From contig DASWHK010000062.1 in assembly GCA_036398215.1 (NCBI GenBank), forward strand, positions 1 to 5,945: DNA of 5,945 nt. Direction: 5' to 3'. Under the pieces are notes generated by a model, which saw only the letters and a list, made by a program, of their open reading frames with translations, was not told where the DNA came from and made no database searches. This document shows positions 1 through 5,633 of this stretch, in pieces. The DNA is from DASWHK01 sp036398215. Its GTDB lineage: Bacteria > Acidobacteriota > UBA890. The position numbers and the translations under genes are program-made. Every line of letters starts with the position of its first letter. Within the stretch, counting starts at the first letter, position 1.

Positions 1-170
1 CCGCGCACCACCACCTGTACACCTGGTAGCGCCGCGCCGTCCGGATCGACCGCCGTGACCCGCATCTGGCCGGTGTCACGCTGAGCGAACGCGGGGGCCG
101 CGAACGCCAACGTCAAGGTTACGGCAAGCGCCATCGTGAGAAGGCCCTGCCAGCGCTTGGAAAGCTTCAT
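1..170 (-). CDS. Secreted protein with N-terminal carboxypeptidase-regulatory-like segment (partial, 5' end only)
   Basis: Only the first 56 codons are in the window; the rest lies beyond the left edge. The ATG at 170-168 follows a good Shine-Dalgarno sequence. The N-terminus is a classic signal peptide: K3, K5 and R6, then a hydrophobic core at about residues 9-25 and an AFA|Q cleavage site after residue 29. The mature start reads QRDTGQMRVTAVDPDGAALP followed by GVQVVVR. This G-x-V-x-D-x-x-G-xx-LPGV pattern is typical of carboxypeptidase-regulatory-like / Cna-B-type beta-sandwich domains. In Acidobacteriota such a segment often sits at the N-terminus of TonB-dependent outer-membrane receptors, but it also opens other secreted proteins. 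Secretion is well supported; the receptor role is inference because no plug or barrel sequence is visible. The gene is divergent from the sulfatase gene, with 390 bases between their starts. Confidence 0.75.
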   Translation of the reverse strand, partial: MKLSKRWQGLLTMALAVTLTLAFAAPAFAQRDTGQMRVTAVDPDGAALPGVQVVVR

Positions 171-177
171 GCCCCAA

Positions 178-183
178 CCCTCC
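178..183 (-). promoter_or_regulatory. Shine-Dalgarno sequence of the left-edge secreted protein
   Basis: On the minus strand this reads GGAGGG, ending 7 bases before the ATG at 170. It is the only strong ribosome-binding site in the window and it fixes the start of the left-edge gene. The other two visible starts (561 and 3914, both GTG) and the ATG at 4008 lack a comparable site. Confidence 0.75.
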
Positions 184-227
184 ATGGTTGCTCCGTCAGC
201 TCTCGGGGATGTCGCAATCGTGTAACT

Positions 228-256
228 TCAATAATGCGACTGGCTGCGGATTTCAA
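228..256 (-). promoter_or_regulatory. Weak candidate sigma-70-type promoter for the left-edge gene
   Basis: On the minus strand, TTGAAA (256-251; five of six matches to the -35 consensus) is followed after exactly 17 bases by TATTGA (233-228; only the first three bases of the -10 box match). It lies in the A/T-richer part of the intergenic gap and would start transcription near 220, giving a leader of about 50 bases that includes the Shine-Dalgarno site. The -10 match is poor, so this is only a candidate. Confidence 0.25.
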
Positions 257-370
257 CGCATTGAACTTGCAATCCTCATGCCGCCGCAGGACGGGCCGGA
301 AATACTCTTCCTCGTAGAATCCGGCGCTATTGGGGTGCGATTCTCCAAGCCTGCGACAACCGCCGCCTTC

Positions 371-386
371 GGGTCTCCGAAGATCC
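371..386. repeat. Small hairpin, first of two related copies
   Basis: GGGTCT (371-376) pairs with AGATCC (381-386) around a CCGA loop. The stem is six base pairs, with one G-T wobble when read as plus-strand RNA. It shares both outer arms with the longer hairpin at 423-446. No T-tract follows, so it is not an obvious intrinsic terminator. Confidence 0.4.
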
Positions 387-422
387 ATTTCAGCGTATTT
401 TTGACTTCAAGAAATCGGTCGT

Positions 423-446
423 GGGTCTTCGGCGAAACGAAGATCC
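423..446. repeat. Nine-bp hairpin, second of two related copies
   Basis: GGGTCTTCG (423-431) pairs with CGAAGATCC (438-446) around a GCGAAA loop. The stem is nine base pairs with a single G-T wobble at 425/444. The arms repeat sequences of the first hairpin: GGGTCT recurs 52 bases on, and CGAAGATCC (378-386 in the first copy) recurs 60 bases on. The second copy therefore looks like the first with about eight extra bases inside. It lies 115 bases upstream of the sulfatase start. Function unknown; possibilities are a leader RNA structure, a regulator site or a remnant of a dispersed palindromic repeat. Confidence 0.5.
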
Positions 447-560
447 GCCCGCATCCGACAACCCAAGGCCGCCTGCCCGCGGGCCACGGCCTGCTAAACT
501 CGGAGCTGTCCTCGGCGCCCCGCGGCGGCGACATCATCCCCACCGGCGGTCTTCGCTTCC

Positions 561-2843
561 GTGACGATCTCCAAGCGCGGCTCGGCACTGGCGGTGGCAA
601 TCCTCGCGCTGGCGGCCGTCGCCGCCCTCTGGCTGCTGAGGCCCGCCCGCCGGACGTTCGCCGGCGCCAACGTGCTGTTGATGACCCTCGATACGCTGCG
701 CGCCGACCGCCTCGGCTCCTATGGTCATACCGCCGCCGAGACCCCCCGGCTGGACCGGCTGGCGGCCGAGGGGATCCGCTTCGAGCAGGCGATCTCGCCG
801 ATGCCGATGACGCTGCCGTCCCACACCTCGATCATGACCGCGCTGGAGCCCTACAGGCACGGCGTGCGCGACAACGCCGACTTCGAGATCGCCGCCGAAA
901 CGCCGTTGCTCGCCGAGCTGTTCCGGGACGCCGGCTACGATACCGGCGCCTTCGTGGCCGCCTACGTGCTGCACTCCCGCTGGGGGCTTTCCCGCGGCTT
1001 CGAGCGCTACGACGACACCGGGGTCAGCGGCGTCGACGAGCTCGTCGAGGGACGATCCGAGCGGCGCGGCGACGAGGTCGTCGCCGCCGCGCTGCCCTGG
1101 CTGACCGAGACACGGCCACGGCCGTTCTTCGGCTGGGTCCATCTCTACGATCCGCACGCCCCGTACGCGGCCCCGGAACCCTACGGGCGCCGCTTCGCCT
1201 CGTCGCCCTACGACGGCGAGGTCGCCTTCACCGACAGCGTCGTCGGCGCGCTGCTCGACGGCCTGCTCGCGGCGGATCTCCTCGACAACACGATCGTCGT
1301 CGTCGCCGCCGATCACGGCGAGGGCCTGCAGGACCACGACGAGCCCGGCCATGGCCTGTTCGTGTACGACGCCACCGTGCGGGTGCCGTTGATCGTGCGG
1401 CTTCCCGGCGCCCGCCTCGCCGGCAAGACGGTCACGCCGCAGGTACGGCTGATCGACATCGCGCCGACACTCCTGGAGCTCGCCGGCATCGAGACCCCGG
1501 CCACCTTTCAGGGCCTCAGCCTGGCTCCCCACCTGTTCGGCGCCGGCGAGGCGCGCGCCGCCTACTCCGAGACCATGTATCCGCGCTGGCACTTCGGCTG
1601 GCAGGAGCTCCACGCGCTGCGCCGCGACGGCTACAAGTACATCCTGGCGCCGCGCGACGAGCTCTACGACCTCGGCGCCGACCCCGGCGAGCGGCGCAAC
1701 CTCGCCGACGACCTGCCCCGGCTCGCCGAGGCGATGCGGGAGGACCTCGGGGAACGGCTGGCGGACGTCGACAGCAGCCAGCGCAGCGAGGTAACGGCCG
1801 AGGCGGCCCGCCGCCTGCGCGCCCTCGGCTACATCGGCACGGCTCCCACCGAGCTCGGCGACGGGCCGCTGCCGGACCCCAAGGACAAGATCGACGTCTA
1901 CGGGCTGCTCGTCGATGCCGATTCGCTCGCCGGCGAGGGCGCCTGGGCGGATGCCGAGGAGCTGCTGCTGCAGATCATCGCCCGCGATCCTCGCGTCGTC
2001 GATGCCCACTACGAGCTCGGCACCGCCCGGCTGATGCAGCAGGACTACGGCGGCGCCGAAGCGGCGTTCCTCGAGGCCCTGGCGCTGCGACCCGACTACG
2101 AGCCGGCGCTGGCCGATCTCGGCGTGACCCATCGACGCATGGGCGAGATCGCCAAGGCGCGGGCCGACTTCGCGGCGGTCCTCGACATCGATCCACGCAA
2201 CACCAACGCCCTCTTCAACCTCGGCGAGCTCGACCTCGAGGCCGGCGATCCCGCCGCCGCCCTGCGCCGCTTCGACCGGGTGATCGCCACGTACGACGAC
2301 GCCGCGGCGCCGCGCTTCGCCGCCGGCGCCGCCGCCTACGAGCTCGGCCAGATCGATCGCGCCGACGCGGAGCTCGAGCGGGTCGCGGCGATCGCCCCCG
2401 AGTTCGCCTCGGTGCACTACTACCGGGCCCTCGTGCGGGAGGCCCGCGGCGACCTCGACGGCGCCGTCGAGATGTATCGGCGCGCCATTCAGCAGAATCC
2501 TGATTATTTCCAGGCGTTGTTCAATATGTCACGAATATTCATCGACCAGCGCGGCGACCACGCCGCCGGCGTCCAGGCGCTGCGCCGGGCGATTCGCGCC
2601 AATCCCGACCTGGAGCGGGCCCACATCTATCTGGGGCGCTCGCTGGTCTTCCTGGCGGACCCCGGAGACTACCCCGAGGCGGAGTCGGCCCTCCTGCGAG
2701 GCCTGGCGCTGCAGCCACCGCCGGGATTGCTGCCCATGGCCCACCACACGCTGGCCGAGCTGTACCGCCGCACCGGCAGACCGGCCGAGGCCGAGCGTCA
2801 ACTGGCGCTCGCCCGCGAGTCCGAGCGCGCCGTGCAGCGCTGA
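561..2843 (+). CDS. Membrane-anchored sulfatase-fold hydrolase/transferase fused to TPR repeats
   Basis: This is a 760-residue protein. Residues 9-26 are one hydrophobic segment (anchor or uncleaved signal). Positive residues flank it on both sides (K5 R6; R27, R30 R31), so topology is not certain, though a periplasmic enzyme domain is likely. Residues 36 to about 430 are a sulfatase / alkaline-phosphatase-superfamily domain: LLMTLDTLRADRLGSYG (39-55, metal ligand D44), the nucleophile segment MPMTLPSHTSIMTALEP (81-97), WVHLYDPHAPY (192-202, H194 and H199), ADHGE (250-254, metal ligands D251 H252), PGHG (262-265, H264) and DIAPTLLELAG. The nucleophile position, which is Cys or Ser in C/S-x-P-S-x-R sulfatases, is T84. 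The substrate could therefore be a phosphate or phosphonate ester rather than a sulfate ester, and cannot be named. About nine TPR-like units fill residues 448-755. GTG 561 is the only plausible start: an in-frame TAA lies at 495-497, and the next Met (41) would remove the membrane segment and cut into the first motif. No clear Shine-Dalgarno site is seen. Codon use shifts to A/T-ending codons at residues 643-660. Confidence 0.88.
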   Translation: MTISKRGSALAVAILALAAVAALWLLRPARRTFAGANVLLMTLDTLRADRLGSYGHTAAETPRLDRLAAEGIRFEQAISPMPMTLPSHTSIMTALEPYRHGVRDNADFEIAAETPLLAELFRDAGYDTGAFVAAYVLHSRWGLSRGFERYDDTGVSGVDELVEGRSERRGDEVVAAALPWLTETRPRPFFGWVHLYDPHAPYAAPEPYGRRFASSPYDGEVAFTDSVVGALLDGLLAADLLDNTIVVVAADHGEGLQDHDEPGHGLFVYDATVRVPLIVRLPGARLAGKTVTPQVRLIDIAPTLLELAGIETPATFQGLSLAPHLFGAGEARAAYSETMYPRWHFGWQELHALRRDGYKYILAPRDELYDLGADPGERRNLADDLPRLAEAMREDLGERLADVDSSQRSEVTAEAARRLRALGYIGTAPTELGDGPLPDPKDKIDVYGLLVDADSLAGEGAWADAEELLLQIIARDPRVVDAHYELGTARLMQQDYGGAEAAFLEALALRPDYEPALADLGVTHRRMGEIAKARADFAAVLDIDPRNTNALFNLGELDLEAGDPAAALRRFDRVIATYDDAAAPRFAAGAAAYELGQIDRADAELERVAAIAPEFASVHYYRALVREARGDLDGAVEMYRRAIQQNPDYFQALFNMSRIFIDQRGDHAAGVQALRRAIRANPDLERAHIYLGRSLVFLADPGDYPEAESALLRGLALQPPPGLLPMAHHTLAELYRRTGRPAEAERQLALARESERAVQR

Positions 2844-2917
2844 CGCAAAGTCCCGGTATTCCACGAAGAAACAGGCGCGCTCGCCCGCGAGTCCGAGCGC
2901 GCCTCGCAGCACTGACG
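2805..2917 (+). repeat. In-frame direct duplication of the sulfatase gene's 3' tail, including its stop codon
   Basis: Bases 2805-2845 recur at 2877-2917, an offset of exactly 72, with 38 of 41 positions identical (differences at 2832, 2833 and 2839). The first copy encodes ALARESERAVQR then TGA, the end of the sulfatase-TPR protein. The second, in the same frame, encodes ALARESERASQH then TGA. The 31-base spacer 2846-2876 is A/T-richer and contains no stop in this frame. Read-through of the TGA at 2841 would therefore add RKVPVFHEETG and the second tail, giving 784 residues. The spacer does not resemble the sequence upstream of the first copy, so this is not a simple full 72-base tandem duplication. 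Confidence 0.85.
2874..2903. terminator. Perfect 10-bp dyad between convergent genes (possible transcription end signal)
   Basis: GGCGCGCTCG (2874-2883) is perfectly complementary to CGAGCGCGCC (2894-2903) around a 10-base loop. The loop side can also form a competing small stem (CTCG/CGAG). The dyad lies 30 bases after the sulfatase stop and 45 bases before the end of the convergent zinc-ribbon gene, where a bidirectional terminator would be expected. No T-tract follows on either strand, so it is not a textbook intrinsic terminator. The matching dyad in the first copy of the duplication (2805-2811 with 2822-2828) is only 7 bp. The hairpin is plain in the sequence; the terminator role is inference. 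Confidence 0.4.
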
Positions 2918-2948
2918 GCGCGGCGCCCCACGACCCGGCAACCCCATT

Positions 2949-3914
2949 TCAGTTCGAGCTCGTCGCCAAGGGCGCGCCACACGCGTGGCAGAAGCGGTCC
3001 CCGGAGCCGGCACGAGCTCCACAGCCGGTGCAGAAGGCCGCCGTCCGCGGCGGCTCCCCCTCGCCCCTGCCCGAGCGGCCGGGCGCATCCGCGGGCGGGA
3101 TCTTCGCTGCGGGCCCCGGCACGACGACACTCGCGGCCCGGGGCGATCGGCGCAGGAAGAGGAGCAGGCCGATCATCGCGGCAACGGCGACGAGGGCGAT
3201 CGCGATGACCAGCGGCGATGGACTCGTTCCGCCGGCCGCTGCGGCCGGCGGTGGCGGGGGCGGCGGCCGGATCATGGTCTCGACGCTGAGCTGATCGGAG
3301 ACCTTCTCGTAGACCACCTTGAGCTCCACGACCTCTCCGGCGTCCGTTCCCGGCAGGGCCAACGAGTGGTAGGTGAGCCCGTCGGCCCCCGTGGCGATCC
3401 GAGTGGAGGCGGGAACGGTGCTCAGCTCCTGGGCCAGGTCGGGCTGCTGCACCGAGAAGCTGATGCCGCCAACCTGGTGGTCCCCCGCATAGGTGAAGGT
3501 GAAGCTCCGCTCGGCGCCGTCGCGCTCCAGCCGCGGGTCGTAGTATTCGATCTGCACCACCGGGAAGCTGGCCGTGAAGGTGAGCTTTGCCCACTCACCC
3601 TCGACCTCGCGGCCATAGGTCAGGCTCACCAGGCGTCCATCGGCGCGGCGCTCGGCGACGGCGTTGGGAGCGCCCGCCGCGGCCGGAATCCGGAGCTCCA
3701 CCACCCCCGGAAGGTCGACGCCGGGAGCGAGCGTCGCCCGGTAGATCACCAGCACCCCCGGCCGGTCGTACTCCGGCCACAGGTCGACCTCCAGCGAGCT
3801 GAGGGCCACGGCCTGCGGTGCATGGGCCACCCCCAGCCCGACCAGCCCGGCGAGCCCAGCCAGCACGACCAGGCTCGAGAGCACCGCGATCCTTCCTGTC
3901 TCGCTTCGCTTCAC
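2949..3914 (-). CDS. Membrane-anchored zinc-ribbon protein with extracytoplasmic beta-rich domain, function unknown
   Basis: This is a 321-residue protein with a clear membrane layout. Residues 1-32 are a signal sequence (K2 R3 R8, hydrophobic core 10-30, AHA at 30-32). Residues about 38-215 form a mostly beta-strand domain outside the membrane, with LEVDLWPEYDRPGVLVIYRA (41-60), VELRIPA (72-78), a region around VQIEYYDPRLE (120-130) and SFTFTYAGDHQVGGISFSVQ (137-156). A run of seven prolines (217-223) and an Ala/Gly/Ser linker lead to one transmembrane helix (about 235-254) followed by RR. A low-complexity linker then leads to a four-Cys zinc ribbon (C295xxC298, C309xxC312) predicted to be cytoplasmic. 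I know of similar proteins, annotated only as zinc-ribbon domain-containing, in Chloroflexota and Acidobacteriota-type genomes; no activity is established to my knowledge. GTG 3914 is chosen because it places the positive N-region directly before the hydrophobic core; ATGs at 4001 and 3998 would add a non-signal-like stretch. No Shine-Dalgarno site is visible. The gene converges on the sulfatase gene and diverges from the helicase gene. Confidence 0.85.
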   Translation of the reverse strand: MKRSETGRIAVLSSLVVLAGLAGLVGLGVAHAPQAVALSSLEVDLWPEYDRPGVLVIYRATLAPGVDLPGVVELRIPAAAGAPNAVAERRADGRLVSLTYGREVEGEWAKLTFTASFPVVQIEYYDPRLERDGAERSFTFTYAGDHQVGGISFSVQQPDLAQELSTVPASTRIATGADGLTYHSLALPGTDAGEVVELKVVYEKVSDQLSVETMIRPPPPPPPAAAAGGTSPSPLVIAIALVAVAAMIGLLLFLRRSPRAASVVVPGPAAKIPPADAPGRSGRGEGEPPRTAAFCTGCGARAGSGDRFCHACGAPLATSSN

Positions 3915-4007
3915 GGCTTTCGAGAATACGCCGCGGCCCCCACGAAGGCCAGCAACGCCACGCCCCTCGGGCTGGGCTTGCCAGCCTCGACAGTGCATCA
4001 TGAGCCC
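3915..4007. other. 93-base divergent spacer (promoter region of zinc-ribbon and helicase genes)
   Basis: Both neighbouring genes start from this spacer in opposite directions, so their promoters probably lie here or in each other's 5' coding region. I could not identify a convincing -35/-10 pair or a Shine-Dalgarno site for either gene. On the plus strand a tiny ORF, ATG AGC CCA TGA (4000-4011), overlaps the helicase ATG as ATGA. Confidence 0.5.
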
Positions 4008-5609
4008 ATGAGCTCTGATTCCACGACCACGGACGCGCACCCCGAAGACATCGTCGAGCCCGAGAACGCCCTTCCCGAGACGACGCTCGAGCAGCTCCCG
4101 GCGCCGCTGCGCGAGGCGGCGGCGCGCGCCGGCTGGACACACCTGATGCCGGTCCAGGCCAAGGCGATGCCCTACCTGCTGGCCGGTCGCGACCTGATGA
4201 TCCAGTCGCGGACCGGCAGCGGCAAGACCGGCGCCTTCCTACTGCCGATCTTCGACCGCATCCACCCCGAAGGGGGCTGCTGCCAGGCGATCATCCTGGT
4301 GCCGACGCGCGAGCTCGCCAAACAGGTTGCCGGCGAGGCCACCATGCTGAGCGGCTCTGATCGCCACCAAGCCACCGCGGTGTACGGCGGCGTCGACTAC
4401 GCCCCGCAGATCGCGGCGTTCCGCGAGGGCGTGCCGCTGGTTGTCGGCACCCCCGGCCGCATCCTCGACCACCTGCTGCGCGGCACCCTGTCGCTCGACA
4501 AGCTGAAGATCCTGGTGTTCGACGAGGCGGACCGGATGCTGTCGATGGGGTTCTTCCCCGACATGAAGCGCCTGCAGGAGTTTCTACCGCCGCATTCGAT
4601 CAACGGCTACATGTTCTCGGCGACCTTCCCGTCACGGGTGCTGCGCCTGGCCGGCCAGTTCCTCGACAACCCCGAGTTCCTGAGCCTCAGCCGCGATCGC
4701 GTCCACGTCGCCGACGTCGAGCACGTCTTTTACAACGTCCCGGCGATGAAGAAGGATCGCTACCTGGTGCGCATCATCGAGGTCGAGAACCCGACCTCGG
4801 CGCTGATCTTCTGCAACACCAAGGCCAACGTCCAGTACGTCGCGGCGGTCCTCAAGCGCTTCGGCTACGACGCCGACGAGCTCAGCTCCGACCTCTCGCA
4901 GGACGCCCGCGAGAAGGTCATGGACCGCGTGCGCCGCGCCCAGCTCCGCTTCCTCGTCGCCACCGACGTGGCCGCCCGCGGCATCGACATCCTCGACCTC
5001 TCGCACGTCATCCAGTACGAGCCCCCTCAGGATGCCGAGGGGTACATCCACCGGGTCGGTCGCACCGCCCGCGCCGGGGCGACCGGCCAGGCGTTCACGC
5101 TGGTATCGGGGCTGGAGCGGATCGAGCTGCTGAGCATCGCCAAGCGCTTCGGCATCGACCTGCTCGAGCGCGAGCCCCCGACCCGCGAGGAGGTCCAGCG
5201 GATCGTCACCGAGCGGGTGACGGTATTGCTGGAGGCTCGGCTGCGCGACCGCGACCGCCTGCGCGCCGAGCGCATGCAGCGCTTCGTTCCGCTCGCCCGC
5301 AGCCTCGGCGAGACGGAAGACGAGGTGTCGATCATGGCCATGCTGCTGGACGACTACTACCAGCAGAGCCTCCACCCGACCCCCGACGACGATGAGCAGG
5401 GGCCGGGCGGCGCCCCTGGCCACGCAACCTCTCGCGGCGGCAGATCGCCGGCCGGCGCCAGGTCGCGCGGCGGCAAGCCCCCCGACCGCGGCAGGTCCAG
5501 GGATGGCGCGAGGCGCAGCGGCGGCGGCGGCGGCAAATCGGGCGACCGTGAGGGCGGCGGCTCCGGCCGCCGAGGGCGCCGGCGACGCGGCGGAGGCCGT
5601 TCCCGCTGA
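4008..5609 (+). CDS. DEAD-box ATP-dependent RNA helicase with Arg/Gly-rich C-terminal tail
   Basis: This is a complete 533-residue helicase that uses ATP to open short RNA duplexes, probably in ribosome assembly, RNA decay or cold adaptation; the exact role cannot be told from sequence. All core motifs are present: Q motif around GWTHLMPVQ (Q50), motif I SRTGSGKT (67-74), Ia PTREL (99-103), GG (127-128), Ib TPGR (148-151), II DEAD (172-175), III SAT (204-206), IV SALIFCNT (264-271), Va ARGID (323-327) and VI HRVGRTAR (348-355). Motif I begins SR where most DEAD-box proteins have AQ. Residues 385-450 are a charged helical extension, and about 475-533 is a low-complexity Arg/Gly/Ser tail likely to bind RNA, as in DeaD/CsdA- and RhlE-type helicases. 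The N-terminus (1-25) is acidic. ATG 4008 is the only Met before the Q motif in a gene-like context; the open frame continues upstream to 2985 but is antisense to the zinc-ribbon gene. No gene symbol is assigned because the DeaD, RhlE and RhlB groups cannot be separated by eye. Confidence 0.95.
   Translation: MSSDSTTTDAHPEDIVEPENALPETTLEQLPAPLREAAARAGWTHLMPVQAKAMPYLLAGRDLMIQSRTGSGKTGAFLLPIFDRIHPEGGCCQAIILVPTRELAKQVAGEATMLSGSDRHQATAVYGGVDYAPQIAAFREGVPLVVGTPGRILDHLLRGTLSLDKLKILVFDEADRMLSMGFFPDMKRLQEFLPPHSINGYMFSATFPSRVLRLAGQFLDNPEFLSLSRDRVHVADVEHVFYNVPAMKKDRYLVRIIEVENPTSALIFCNTKANVQYVAAVLKRFGYDADELSSDLSQDAREKVMDRVRRAQLRFLVATDVAARGIDILDLSHVIQYEPPQDAEGYIHRVGRTARAGATGQAFTLVSGLERIELLSIAKRFGIDLLEREPPTREEVQRIVTERVTVLLEARLRDRDRLRAERMQRFVPLARSLGETEDEVSIMAMLLDDYYQQSLHPTPDDDEQGPGGAPGHATSRGGRSPAGARSRGGKPPDRGRSRDGARRSGGGGGKSGDREGGGSGRRGRRRRGGGRSR
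5518..5534 (+). repeat. Short GGC trinucleotide run inside the helicase tail
   Basis: Five consecutive GGC codons (5520-5534), preceded by GC, encode Gly505-Gly509 in the low-complexity RG-rich tail. Such runs change length by slippage; here the length keeps the reading frame open. It is part of the coding region rather than a separate element. Confidence 0.6.
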
Positions 5610-5633
5610 GCGGAGCTGCGCCGCCGGCAACGA

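Larger units (their letters stand above)
171..560. other. 390-base intergenic gap between divergent genes
   Basis: This gap lies between the left-edge secreted protein and the sulfatase-TPR gene and should hold the promoters of both. It is visibly richer in A/T than the flanking genes; 391-420, for example, has 12 G/C in 30 bases. It contains the Shine-Dalgarno site and weak promoter for the left gene and two related hairpins (371-386 and 423-446). No convincing promoter could be placed for the sulfatase gene; the in-frame stop TAA at 495-497 limits how far upstream that gene can begin. Minus-strand reading frames cross the gap (ending at 253 and 167), but none has a convincing start, ribosome site or recognisable domain, so I do not call a gene. 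Confidence 0.6.

Noticed and set aside
401..429. TTGACT as a -35 box for the sulfatase gene
   Set aside because: Five of six bases match, but the sequence 17 bases on (GGTCTT) has no resemblance to a -10 box, and neither do nearby spacings.
534..2417. Long minus-strand open frame antisense to the sulfatase gene
   Set aside because: Low-complexity Gly/Val/Glu/Arg translation with no recognisable motif; explained by strong G/C third-position bias on the other strand.
188..2503. Very long plus-strand open frame overlapping the sulfatase gene in another frame
   Set aside because: Its translation over 600-2500 is an Arg/Ala/Gly/Pro-rich string without domains, the usual shadow of a high-GC gene; the overlapping frame has full sulfatase and TPR motifs.
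2539..3594. Minus-strand open frame spanning the sulfatase 3' end and the zinc-ribbon gene
   Set aside because: It overlaps two well-supported genes in shadow frames, and its translation is Arg/Ala/Gly-rich without domains.
3915..3930. TATTCT just upstream of GTG 3914 as a -10 box giving a near-leaderless transcript
   Set aside because: Four of six matches only, and no acceptable -35 box 16-18 bases upstream.
2985..4007. Upstream extension of the helicase reading frame
   Set aside because: It is antisense to the zinc-ribbon gene, whose signal peptide, TM helix and four Cys are clear; helicase homology begins only after the ATG at 4008.
3915..4142. N-terminal extension of the zinc-ribbon gene to the far upstream start
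   Set aside because: It would overlap the helicase 5' end and place an unrelated stretch before a good signal peptide; the GTG at 3914 fits better.
4632..5630. Long minus-strand open frame antisense to the helicase
   Set aside because: The plus strand encodes every DEAD-box motif here; the antisense translation has no domain and biased composition.
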